Of a DNA stretch of 64,000 bases, positions 55,001 through 62,847 are shown piece after piece. The notes under the pieces were generated by a model. That model did not search any database and was not told where the DNA came from. It worked only from the letters and a program-made list of their open reading frames with translations. The stretch's first letter is position 1; every line of letters begins with the position of its first letter. The stretch is taken from contig JAFAKB010000088.1 of NCBI GenBank assembly GCA_019235885.1, forward strand, positions 60,339 through 124,338, written 5' to 3'. The DNA comes from Candidatus Eremiobacterota bacterium (GTDB taxonomy: Bacteria; Vulcanimicrobiota; Vulcanimicrobiia; Vulcanimicrobiales; Vulcanimicrobiaceae). The translations under genes were made by a program, and so were the position numbers.

Positions 55001-57286
55001 GAAGGCGCCGATCGTCCCGCCTTGGACCGGCAGCCCGGCGCCCCGCAGCGCCGCGACCGGAACGGCCGGCGCGGAGACCAGGAACGGGCCGCCGAGGTCG
55101 GCGGCGACGACGTCACCCCCGCCGATCGAGCCGTCGGCGGCGATCAGCCGCAGCGACTTGCCGCCCTCGTCCACGGCGAGCGTTCCGGCGACCCGGTCGA
55201 ACGCGACCCCTTTGATGCGCGCGCCGGCCAGCTCGGCGCCGGTGGTCTGCACCACGATCCGGTTGGCGGCGATGGTCGCGCGGATCGGGCCGTGGACCGC
55301 GCCGCGCGCGCTCGGGTCGGCGATGAACGGCTGCAGCTGCTCGAGCCGGCCGTCGTAGGTGCCCTCGAGCGCGAAGATTCCGCCGTCGTAGGCGCCGTTG
55401 CCGCTGAAGCGCCCCAGCGGCCCGGCGAGGTCGATCGCCGCCAGCCGCACGTCGTTCAGCGTCCCGCCCAGGTCGACGCTCCCCCTGCCCAGCGCGTACG
55501 GCCCGTAGCGCAGGTCGCGCCCGTGCAGCACGCCCGCCAGCCCGAACGCGTCGGGCGTTCCGCCGCCGGCGAAGTCGCCGTCGATCACGCCCGAGAGCTG
55601 CGGGAAGCCGGCGATCGAAACGCCCGGCAGCGTCGCCTCGCGGCGGACGTCGGCGAGCCGGAAGCTGCGCGCGTGAAGCCAGCCGGCGCTCTGCGAGATC
55701 GGGCGCTGCAGCTCGAAGCCGCCGGCGAGCGACTCGCCGTTGGTGCGCGAGAACGCGAACGGCCCGAACTCGCCGACGCCCTTGGTGTTCACCGCGAACG
55801 TTCCGGCGCCGTTGGTGCCGCCGACGGCGCCGATCGTCCCGCGCGCGCTGAACATCTCGCCGGGCGGCTGCGTGAGCAGCGCGGTCGCGATCACGTCGGC
55901 GTCGGGCGCGAAGGTGTCGGCGTACGGGAGCGTCGCGCCGCGGCCGCGCGCGTTCGCCACGATCTGCACATCGTCGCCGGCGTCGCCGACGATGACGCGC
56001 CCGCCGAGCGCGACCGCCGCCGCGCCGAAGTGCCCTTGCACGCCGTCGATCACGATCGCGTTCTGGTAGTAGTCGGCGCGGCCGTCGAACCCGTCGAACG
56101 CGTAGCGGTCGTACGCCGCGTGCGGCGCGCGAAAGACCGAGCGGATCAGCGGCGCCGCGAGCTTCGAGCCGAGCAGCGTCTCGAAGTGCGCGCCGCCGCG
56201 CAGCGGCAGGTGCTGCGAGAAGCCGAACAGCGTGCGCAGGTCGTGCAAGTCGGCGTTCGCGGCGAACGCCATGCGGAACATCGGCGTCCCGAACAGGTCG
56301 TAGATCGCGCCGCGCCCGTGAACGGGGATCCCGCCGAGCTCGCCGTCGATCCGGTCGACCGCGAGCATGTCGTCGACCATCAGCAGCGGGCCGTGCAGGT
56401 TGCGCACCTCGCGCGCCAGCCCGCCGACGGCGAGCCGGCCGTCGCTCAGCTGGGCGCCGCCGCCCAGCCGGTAGTTGAACTCCTCGCCGGCTTTAGGCGC
56501 GAGCGCGAAGTAGCGCGCGTCGACGTCGTGCAGCAGGCCGTCGTCGAAGCGCACCGCTTTGGAGTGGATGAAGAAGCCGAGCGCGCCGCGCAGCGGAAGC
56601 GCGCGCGCGGTGATCGTGTTGAGCGCGATCCCGCGCTGCACGTCGATCACGGTGCGCTCGCTGAGCGGAAAACGTTCGACCGGCGCGCCTTGCGAGCGGC
56701 GCCCGAGCATGACGCCTTCGATCTTCGCGGTCGTGCGCGCGTCGGACTTGACCGAGGCGTCGATCGAGACGTGCTCGATCGACTGGTTGGCGAGGTCCGG
56801 CTGCAACGGCGCCGCGTCGACGAGCCGAATCTCGCCGTCGCGGACGCGCGCGGTGAAGTAGTACGGCGCGGCGGCTTTGCGCGTCGGCGCCGGCGGCGTC
56901 CCCGGGGTTCCGCCGGTGCGGTTGAAGGTCAGCGTTCCGTCGGCGTGCCGGGTGATGGTCAGGACCGGCTTCTGGATCGCGATCGCGGCGAACCCGAAGC
57001 GGTGCGCGCCGCCCGGGAAGATGTCGCGCAGCGCGTAGTCGACGTCGACGCGCTGCGCGTCCAGGACCGGGTCACCGTTCTTCACGACGTGGACGTCGAA
57101 GAGGACCGCGTGATGTGTTCCGAGCGTCTGGCCGCCGATCGAGACCTGATAGCCGGTCGCGGCGGAGAGGACGCCTTGCAGGATCAAGCGCGTGATCGCG
57201 TGCCGCGCCGCGATCAGCACCACGAGGAGCACCGCCACCGTCGCGGCGACGACCACCGCGCGACGCGACGCTCTCACGCGAAACAC
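52022..57286 (-). CDS. tamB: TamB/DUF490-family envelope lipid-transport protein
   Basis: A 1754-residue AsmA/TamB-like protein. Residues 8-28 form an N-terminal membrane anchor (RRAVVVAATVAVLLVVLIAAR). A very long beta-rich taco-like repeat region follows, with many G-x-V-x-hydrophobic strands. The C-terminal DUF490 part includes GNVTLAKGSYFSAL, PYSQEQIIGLLLDASVF, the hallmark TAGFTARPDAVTSVQFNYF and an end at IVRKYP. TamB forms a hydrophobic groove that moves phospholipids to the outer membrane, with an Omp85 partner; bamA is the only Omp85 gene seen here. It is longer than E. coli TamB (1259). A 3.3-kb island separates it from bamA. Confidence 0.9.
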   Translation of the reverse strand: MFRVRASRRAVVVAATVAVLLVVLIAARHAITRLILQGVLSAATGYQVSIGGQTLGTHHAVLFDVHVVKNGDPVLDAQRVDVDYALRDIFPGGAHRFGFAAIAIQKPVLTITRHADGTLTFNRTGGTPGTPPAPTRKAAAPYYFTARVRDGEIRLVDAAPLQPDLANQSIEHVSIDASVKSDARTTAKIEGVMLGRRSQGAPVERFPLSERTVIDVQRGIALNTITARALPLRGALGFFIHSKAVRFDDGLLHDVDARYFALAPKAGEEFNYRLGGGAQLSDGRLAVGGLAREVRNLHGPLLMVDDMLAVDRIDGELGGIPVHGRGAIYDLFGTPMFRMAFAANADLHDLRTLFGFSQHLPLRGGAHFETLLGSKLAAPLIRSVFRAPHAAYDRYAFDGFDGRADYYQNAIVIDGVQGHFGAAAVALGGRVIVGDAGDDVQIVANARGRGATLPYADTFAPDADVIATALLTQPPGEMFSARGTIGAVGGTNGAGTFAVNTKGVGEFGPFAFSRTNGESLAGGFELQRPISQSAGWLHARSFRLADVRREATLPGVSIAGFPQLSGVIDGDFAGGGTPDAFGLAGVLHGRDLRYGPYALGRGSVDLGGTLNDVRLAAIDLAGPLGRFSGNGAYDGGIFALEGTYDGRLEQLQPFIADPSARGAVHGPIRATIAANRIVVQTTGAELAGARIKGVAFDRVAGTLAVDEGGKSLRLIAADGSIGGGDVVAADLGGPFLVSAPAVPVAALRGAGLPVQGGTIGAFGVADVRGGAPSFDGVVSLADGVAAGYPISGGADLALARGTADVRTGVAAFGTTYGRFAGRVFGVGSSGPNALAYDLNATVPIGDVGEVRRALKLPVKYLEGSFSANVRIRGNGARPRVAGEVAVPEGSYNGLAFHAARAALVASPSAVQATNGVVTVGSTHAQVDASVSVANRAFNVDVRSDAANLADFDDYFDEAETLDGKGRVALSFANDGVATRTAGRVDVTNFRYRRFAFGTTDASWSQRGGTVTAALNVRGAHGALRANGTMVAAAGNPVAAIERATYRANVHAQHVDLGTWLPPFGITAPLLGQVDANGSLAGRWPRLGVNGDATIANGSFFGYKVYAGNVHARSDGSRVSLANSVVDLGFVRFDASGSFGLSTADPLALAIHAQAADLAKALATIDPKGPRYDIGGAVQADARIGGTFAKPRATLGFEIANGRYRSLAVPRVLGNVGFDGKTLQVNDAEATFGKGNVLIAGQLPLTLRPLGVSPKAALSFTLALGGLDLAPFAPFVPGPQTKLGGTVDGRLAIEGTVGAPRVDGNVTLAKGSYFSALDRAGVANANAQLAFAGTSVALQALHANLGRGTLDGSGDFTLPFPGAPDTGYTIQLTAHGAQLDNPNYGRGTVDGTLQLRSAKPKPVLTGDLALSNASIPILSIYRSASGGASAAGGSGGGLPFDVALDVMARAGKNVRVQANSPYIDIGTTGSVDLTGSLSAPQLAGVLTATPGGIFSTYNRVFRVQQAAVAFDPSRGLLPYIDLRAFAHVTNPDPDPTRNAVGSADIVVTVDGPADELAAGTGSVIQYSSNPPYSQEQIIGLLLDASVFGAVNFGQQQNGTTLRGAPGESNPLLPPGVTPYQAGVISFNQEAFSILNGQLAQRFLTPVERLFTGPLGLTDFELTVDYGGGIGYNALKQLGRRDVYFSFGQTLSNPVRTTAGFTARPDAVTSVQFNYFQQNGDPAIQPGQGGNILRLKGIQPLSNRKGFTLSIVRKYP

Positions 57287-57412
57287 CGCTTCCTACGTCC
57301 CCGAGCAGCCATCTTAACAAACGTACGTGACGGACCTTGGAAAACGTCGGCGGCTCGGCCCGTCAGGGGCCGAACGCGATGGGATCGGCGCTCGTCTAGA
57401 GCGTCGAAGCCA

Positions 57413-59320
57413 CTAGAGATCCAGGTTTCGAACCGTGCGAGCGTGCTCTTGGATGAAGAGCTTGCGCGGCTCGACCTTCTCACCCATCAAGGTGGTGAAC
57501 ATCTTTTCAGCTTCACCTTGCTCACCCTCGCCCTCTAGCGTTACCTGCTTGAGCCGGCGTGTGCGCGGGTCCATCGTAGTGTCGGCCAGCTGCTCGGCGT
57601 CCATCTCGCCGAGGCCCTTGAACTGCTGGATGGTCCAGTCTTTGGGATCGGTGCCGTCGAAGATCGCGTTCAGCTCCGCCTCGTTGAACGCCCACTCCTG
57701 GCGCTTCCCCTTCTTCACCCCGTAGAGCGGCGGCTGCGCGATGTAGACGTAGCCGCGCTCGACCAGCTGGCGCATCTGCCGGTAGAAGAACGTGAGCAGG
57801 AGCGTGCGGATGTGCGAGCCGTCTACGTCGGCGTCGGTCATGATGATGATCTTGTGGTAGCGCAGCTTGTCGGCGTTGAACTCTTCGCCGAAGCCGGTGC
57901 CCAGCGCGGTGATCATCGTGCGGATCTCTTCGTTCGAGAGCATCTTGTCGAGCCGCGCCTTCTCGACGTTGAGAATCTTTCCGCGCAGCGGCAGGATCGC
58001 TTGCGTGTTCGGATCGCGCCCGCCCTTCGCGGTTCCGCCGGCGGAGTCGCCCTCGACGAGGAAGATCTCGGACTCGGACGGGTTCGTCGTCTTGCAGTCG
58101 ACCAGCTTGCCGGGCAGGCCGCTCCCCTCGAGCACGTTCTTGCGCCGGGTGAGGTCGCGCGCTTTCTTCGCCGCCTCGCGCGCGCGCTGCGCCTGCATGC
58201 ACTTGTCGACGATGGCGCGCGCGTACTTCGGATTTTCTTCGAGAAAGAACTCGAGCCGTTCGGTGACCAGCGCGTAGACCAGCGGGCGGATCTTGGCGTT
58301 ACCGAGCTTGGTCTTCGTCTGGCCTTCGAACTGCGGCTCCTGCAGCTTCACCGAGACGATCGCGGTGAGCCCTTCCATGCAGTCGTCGGTCGAGAGGTTC
58401 GCGTCCGAATCTTTCAGCATCCCGCGCTTGCGCGCGTATTCGTTCACCTTGCCGGAGACCGCGGTGCGAAACCCGGTCAGGTGCATCCCGCCTTCGATCG
58501 TGTTGATGTTGTTGGCGTACGAGTAGACGACCTCGTTGTAACCGTCCTGCCACTGGAAGGCGCATTCGACGACGACGTCGTCGCGCTCGCCGTTGGTCGA
58601 GATGACCGGGGTGAGCGACTCCTTGTTCTCGTTGAGCCACTCGACGAATGAGACGATCCCGCCCTCGTACATGTAGGTGCGCTCTTTGGGACCCTCTTCG
58701 GGCCGCTCGTCGCGCAGCGTGATCGAGAGCCCGCGGTTGAGAAACGCCAGCTCGCGCAAGCGGTTCTCCAGGATCTTCCACGAGAAGTCGAGCGTCTCGA
58801 AGATCGTCGGGTCGGGCTTGAACCACTGATAGGTCCCGGACCCTTCGGCGCGGCCGACCTTCTTGAGCTTCTGCACCGTCACACCGCGCTCGAACGTGAT
58901 CTCCCACCGCGCGCCGTCGCGCGTCACGCGCGTCGTCATGCGCTCGGAGAGCGCGTTCACGACCGAGACGCCGACGCCGTGCAGGCCGCCCGAGACTTTG
59001 TAGCCGCCCTTGCCGAACTTCCCGCCGGCGTGCAGGATCGTCATCGCGACCTCGACCGCCGGCATCTTCTCGTCGGGGTGCATGTCGATCGGGATCCCGC
59101 GGCCGTCGTCTTCGACCGAGACCGAGCCGTCCTTGTAGATGATCACCGAGATGGTGCGCGCGAAGCCTGCGAGCGCCTCGTCGACGGCGTTGTCGACGAC
59201 CTCGTAAACGAGCTGGTGGAGTCCGCGCTCGGCCGTGTTGCCGATGTACATCCCGGGGCGCTTGCGAACCGGATCGATGCCCTTTAGGACCTCGATCTGT
59301 TCGCCGGTGTAGTCGTTCAT
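57413..59320 (-). CDS. gyrB: DNA gyrase subunit B
   Basis: A 635-residue type IIA topoisomerase subunit. It has the GHKL ATPase (RPGMYIGNTAERGLHQLVYEVVDNAVDEALAG, DDGRGIPID, GGLHGVGVSVVNALS), a transducer with QTKTKLGN, the Toprim EGDSAGG and DADVDGSHI motifs and a C-terminal GyrA-contact region. Length and motifs are typical. The gene lies in the dnaA-dnaN-recF-dciA-gyrB order around the origin. The ATG at 59320 gives the usual N-terminus (NDYTGEQIEVLKGIDPVRKRPGMYI). Confidence 0.96.
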   Translation of the reverse strand: MNDYTGEQIEVLKGIDPVRKRPGMYIGNTAERGLHQLVYEVVDNAVDEALAGFARTISVIIYKDGSVSVEDDGRGIPIDMHPDEKMPAVEVAMTILHAGGKFGKGGYKVSGGLHGVGVSVVNALSERMTTRVTRDGARWEITFERGVTVQKLKKVGRAEGSGTYQWFKPDPTIFETLDFSWKILENRLRELAFLNRGLSITLRDERPEEGPKERTYMYEGGIVSFVEWLNENKESLTPVISTNGERDDVVVECAFQWQDGYNEVVYSYANNINTIEGGMHLTGFRTAVSGKVNEYARKRGMLKDSDANLSTDDCMEGLTAIVSVKLQEPQFEGQTKTKLGNAKIRPLVYALVTERLEFFLEENPKYARAIVDKCMQAQRAREAAKKARDLTRRKNVLEGSGLPGKLVDCKTTNPSESEIFLVEGDSAGGTAKGGRDPNTQAILPLRGKILNVEKARLDKMLSNEEIRTMITALGTGFGEEFNADKLRYHKIIIMTDADVDGSHIRTLLLTFFYRQMRQLVERGYVYIAQPPLYGVKKGKRQEWAFNEAELNAIFDGTDPKDWTIQQFKGLGEMDAEQLADTTMDPRTRRLKQVTLEGEGEQGEAEKMFTTLMGEKVEPRKLFIQEHARTVRNLDL

Positions 59321-59441
59321 TCGAACCTATGACTTCGACGCGAACCGCCGCTTTTACTTGAATGGAATGACTGATCGGTGGTGCTGTCCGGATCGCGCCA
59401 ATTCGACCGCGCCGGTGCGAATGGTGCCGGTTCCCGGTGCC

Positions 59442-60290
59442 CTAGTGCGGCTCTATTGTGCGGACGAACTCATAAAGCTCGCCGAGCGCGTTCTTGCGCA
59501 CGGCGGAGTCCATCTCGAGCCGGTTCGGATCGATCTGCGTCTCGAGCAGGACGAACGAGCTGGCCAGCTTGCGCAAGCGAACGCGGTCGAGCGGTTGGCG
59601 CAGCTTGTGCAGTTTGCTCGCCCGCCACAGCTCGTCCCACCACGTCTTCAGCAGTGCCCGTCGGAACGCGTCGTATTCTTCCGCGGTCAGTCCGTCCACC
59701 AGCCCGAGAACGTCTTCGGAGCCCAGCCACGGGGCCTCGAACAGCAGCCGTTCGCAGGCAAAGCGCCGCCGCCGCTCGTCGTCGTCGCGGCACGGCCGGC
59801 AGGTCGCCGTTCCCTGGTCGACCGGAGCCTCGCAGAGCGCGCAGAACGCGCCGCCGCGCAAGCGGTGCTCGTTTCGGCTGCGCTCGACGGTGCGGCGGAG
59901 GCGGGCCAGCGCATCGTCGAGCGTCCGGGCCGGCGGCTCGGCGGCGAGCTCGTTTCCCGCCCGACGCGGTCCCGCGGGACCGCTCGGAGCGCCGCCCGGT
60001 CGCCGCAGCTTTCCGACCCGGAAGCGCAGCCTCGTGAGTGCCCCCGTTTCGGGGAGCAGCCGCAGCCCGCGGACGATCTCGGGCTCCAGGAAGGCGAGTT
60101 GGTGCGACCAGGCGGACGAGCTGGTCAGAACGACCAGGACCTCGTCGCGCTCGATCGCGACCGGCTGCGCGGCCCGCGCCACGTCGGCCCCGACGAGCTC
60201 GGGCCACGCCGCCCGGGCGGCGAGCAGCGGATCGGAGCCCGGCCCTGGCTTCGGCCGCCAGCCGTCGAGGACCGCGCCGAGCTTCAGCAC
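59442..60290 (-). CDS. DciA-like (DUF721) protein with internal zinc ribbon
   Basis: A 282-residue protein. Residues 1-95 match DUF721/DciA: LGAVLDGWRP start, PLLAARAAWPELVGADVARAAQPVAIERDEVLVVLTSSSAWSHQLAFLEPEIVRGL. DciA loads the replicative helicase DnaB in bacteria that lack DnaC or DnaI, and the place between recF and gyrB is the classical one. Unusually, residues 145-170 form a four-Cys zinc ribbon (C150, C153, C164, C167) followed by a helical C-terminal region of about 110 residues. The start overlaps the recF stop by 7 nt. Confidence 0.85.
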   Translation of the reverse strand: MLKLGAVLDGWRPKPGPGSDPLLAARAAWPELVGADVARAAQPVAIERDEVLVVLTSSSAWSHQLAFLEPEIVRGLRLLPETGALTRLRFRVGKLRRPGGAPSGPAGPRRAGNELAAEPPARTLDDALARLRRTVERSRNEHRLRGGAFCALCEAPVDQGTATCRPCRDDDERRRRFACERLLFEAPWLGSEDVLGLVDGLTAEEYDAFRRALLKTWWDELWRASKLHKLRQPLDRVRLRKLASSFVLLETQIDPNRLEMDSAVRKNALGELYEFVRTIEPH

Positions 60291-61354
60291 GGTGTCACCG
60301 TCGCCGCGCGGATCGACCAGGTCGCCGCCGCGCCGAGCTCACGCGGCAGCTCGGTCGTCGTGAGGAACGCCTGCTCGAAGCCTTCGACGGCGCCGAGGAA
60401 GCCGCCGGCGCGCTCCGCGTCGAGCTCGGAGAGGACGTCGTCGAGCAGCAAGATCGGAGCGTCTCCGGAGCGGGCGCGCATGACGTCGTATTCGGCGACC
60501 TTCAGGGCTAACACCGCCGTGCGCTGCTGGCCTTGCGAGCCGAACGCCGCCAGCCGCTTCCCGTCGACGAGCAGCCGCAATTCGTCGCGGTGCGGTCCGA
60601 CCAGCGTCGTGCGCCGCCGCAGCTCGTGCTCGAGCGCGCCGGCGAGCGCTTCGGCGACGTCGCCGTCGGGGTTCGGCGCGTAGGTCACGCCGAGGCGTTC
60701 GCGCGCGCCGCGCCAGCGGCCGTACATCTCTGCCGTCGCCGCGGCGAGCTCGCCGGCGAACGCGCGCCGCGCCGCGATGAGCGCGCTCGCCGGCCGCACC
60801 AGCTCGTCGTTGTACGCCAGCAACAGATCGCGATCGGGTGCGATCGCGCCGCGCAGCAGCGCCGACTTCTGCGCGATCACCTTGTGATACAGCGCGAGGT
60901 CGCGATAGTACGTCGGCGAGAGCTGTGCCAGTGCTTCGTTGAGAAACGACCGCCGCAGCGCCGGTCCGCCGCCGACTAGCTGCAGATCGGCCGGCACGAA
61001 CGTCACCACGCGCGCGCGCCCGAGAAAGCGCGCGAAGCCGACCGCACCGCCGTTCACCTCGAAGCTCTTGCGCGTTCCCGCCGGCGTGCGCGTGATCGAG
61101 CACCGCAGCCGAACCTCGCCCGCCAGGACGCGCGCTTCGCCGCCGATCTCCGCACGCTCGGCGTCCTCGCGAATCAGCTCGCTCTCGCGATGCGCGCGAA
61201 ACGATTTCCCGGTCGCCAGCATCGCGAACGCCTCGAGCAGATTCGACTTGCCTTGCGCGTTCGGCCCGACGAAGACGTTGAGCCCCGGCTGCGGCGCAAA
61301 ATCGAGGCGCTCGTAGTTGCGGAAATCGATCAGCCGCACGCGTTGCAGACGCAC
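60284..61354 (-). CDS. recF: RecF, recombination mediator ATPase
   Basis: A 356-residue SMC-like ABC ATPase. It starts MRLQRVRLIDFRNYERLDFAP, with Walker A GPNAQGKSN (30-38), TYAPNPDG-type middle, the signature GSQGQQRTAVLALKVAEYD and Walker B PILLLDDVLSELD. With RecR and RecO it loads RecA at gaps. It follows dnaN by 38 bp and overlaps the DciA-like gene. Confidence 0.95.
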   Translation of the reverse strand: MRLQRVRLIDFRNYERLDFAPQPGLNVFVGPNAQGKSNLLEAFAMLATGKSFRAHRESELIREDAERAEIGGEARVLAGEVRLRCSITRTPAGTRKSFEVNGGAVGFARFLGRARVVTFVPADLQLVGGGPALRRSFLNEALAQLSPTYYRDLALYHKVIAQKSALLRGAIAPDRDLLLAYNDELVRPASALIAARRAFAGELAAATAEMYGRWRGARERLGVTYAPNPDGDVAEALAGALEHELRRRTTLVGPHRDELRLLVDGKRLAAFGSQGQQRTAVLALKVAEYDVMRARSGDAPILLLDDVLSELDAERAGGFLGAVEGFEQAFLTTTELPRELGAAATWSIRAATVTPC

Positions 61355-61392
61355 GGCAACTTCTTCGGCGAGCGAGGAGCTCGTACCGCCGT

Positions 61393-62511
61393 TTATTGGC
61401 GGAGCGGCATCAAGACGTAGAGCTGTTCGCCGCCGTCGCCGCCGGCTTCGAGCGGGCGGATCGCGGCCGGTGAGAGCGGCCCGAGAAACTCCAGCACGGT
61501 CTGCGGCGAGTCGACGTGGTTGAGGATCTCGACCAAGTAGCGCGCGTTGAACGCGATCGCCAGATCTTCGCCAGTCTGCTCGACCTCGAGCTCTTCGTAG
61601 GCGTTGCCGGTGACGTCCGACTTCGCGGTGATCATCAGCGTTTGGTTCGCGACTTCCAGCTTCACCATCGAGGCCCGGTCGCCGGCGACGAGCTCGGCGC
61701 GCCGCAACCCGCCGATCAGTCCTTGCGTGTTGACGACGAGGCGCCGGTCGAACTTCGCCGGGATCACTTGGCCGTAGTTCGGGTACTGGCCGTCGACCAG
61801 TCGCACCACGATCGACGTCGTGCCGGCGTTGAACTGCAGCTGGTTCGCGTTCGCGCCCAGCGCGGTGACTTCGACGGCCTCCGCGGCGCCGAGGTTGCGC
61901 GCGACCTCGTTCAGCGCGCGCGACGGCACGATGTACTTCGCGGTGCCGTCGATTCCGCGCTCCAGCGTCGAGGTCCAGCGCGCCAGCCGATAGCCGTCGG
62001 TCGCGACCAGCGTAATCTTCTCGCCGTCGAGCTCGACCAAAGTGCCCATCAGCACCGCGCCGCGCGCCTCTTCGTTCGAGGCGGCGAAGATCGTCGCGCC
62101 GACGCCTTCGCGGAAGCGCTTCGCCGGCAGCGCGAACGACTGACCTTTCTGCGCGCTCGGGAGCGGCGGATACTCGTCGGCGGGAAGGGCGTGGAAATCG
62201 TAGTTCGACCGTTCGGCCTTCACCGAAGCCCGCGTCGGCGAGCCGGTCAGCTCGAGCAGGCCGGCCGGCAGGTTCCCGAGGTAGCCGCTGAAGAGCCGCG
62301 CCGGGACGGTGACCGCGCCTGCTTCGCCGATCTCGGCCGGGAACGACTGCTCGAGCGTGAGCTCCAGGTCGGTGGCCCGGACGCGGATCGCGCCTTCGTC
62401 GGCCGCCAGCAGGACGTTGGAGAGGATCGGCACCGTCGTGTGCGCGTTGACGACCTTGCTCGCCGCGCCGACCGCCGACGCGATGTCTTTCGTACTACAC
62501 GTGAACTTCAC
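61393..62511 (-). CDS. dnaN: DNA polymerase III beta subunit (sliding clamp)
   Basis: A 372-residue clamp with three repeated domains. Clear blocks are MKFTCSTKDIASAVGAASKVVN, the conserved TVPILSNVLLAADEGAIRVRATDLE, KAERSNYDFHALPADEYPPLP and the C-terminal LYVLMPLRQ (equivalent of the usual YVVMPMRL). It starts with a GTG at 62511 after GGTGG. The clamp gives processivity to the polymerase loaded by the DnaX complex encoded at 22256-23944. It lies directly downstream of dnaA across the candidate origin. Confidence 0.96.
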   Translation of the reverse strand: MKFTCSTKDIASAVGAASKVVNAHTTVPILSNVLLAADEGAIRVRATDLELTLEQSFPAEIGEAGAVTVPARLFSGYLGNLPAGLLELTGSPTRASVKAERSNYDFHALPADEYPPLPSAQKGQSFALPAKRFREGVGATIFAASNEEARGAVLMGTLVELDGEKITLVATDGYRLARWTSTLERGIDGTAKYIVPSRALNEVARNLGAAEAVEVTALGANANQLQFNAGTTSIVVRLVDGQYPNYGQVIPAKFDRRLVVNTQGLIGGLRRAELVAGDRASMVKLEVANQTLMITAKSDVTGNAYEELEVEQTGEDLAIAFNARYLVEILNHVDSPQTVLEFLGPLSPAAIRPLEAGGDGGEQLYVLMPLRQ

Positions 62512-62847
62512 TGATCCACCGTTCCGAGAACCGGCCGTGGTCCGGTCTTAAGTTGAAGAAAGATCGTCGTACCAGCAGTAAGGCGGTGAACAGCGGGGAG
62601 AACCGCCGAACCTCGCTCGTACCACCGGATTGCTCCCGTTTCGGGCTGTGGACGAAAATTGCTCCCGGTCCACCTGATCCCCGCCGCCGGCGCGCGTCCC
62701 GTTTTTCCACGGCCTGCGCGCGGCCCTGTGCGCCTCCCGAGGATGGATGATGTGGACTCGGCAGGGGTTCCTTCCGCGCCGGCCGCCGCACCGCAAAAAG
62801 AGGCCGGGGACAGCCCCGGCCTCGAGCGCGCGACGGAGGTCGCGTGT
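62512..62847. other. dnaA-dnaN intergenic region, candidate oriC
   Basis: This 336-bp gap is one of the commonest places for a bacterial origin. It holds imperfect DnaA-box-like 9-mers: TGTGGACGA at 62647-62655, TTTTCCACG at 62703-62711 and TGTGGACTC at 62751-62759. They are two to three mismatches from TTATCCACA or its complement. AT-richer patches occur at 62548-62575 and 62653-62660. The boxes are weak, so the assignment rests mainly on position. Confidence 0.45.
62795..62823 (-). terminator. Rho-independent terminator of dnaA
   Basis: On the minus strand a perfect 10-bp stem GAGGCCGGGG/CCCCGGCCTC with a 4-base loop is followed by TTTTT. It begins 25 bases after the dnaA stop, so dnaA transcription should end before dnaN. 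Confidence 0.85.

Noticed and set aside
53165..57538. A 1457-codon open frame antisense to tamB
   Set aside because: It is the mirror of the high-GC codon use of tamB. Its product is a featureless Arg/Ala/Val-rich chain without domains, while the tamB frame has clear family motifs.
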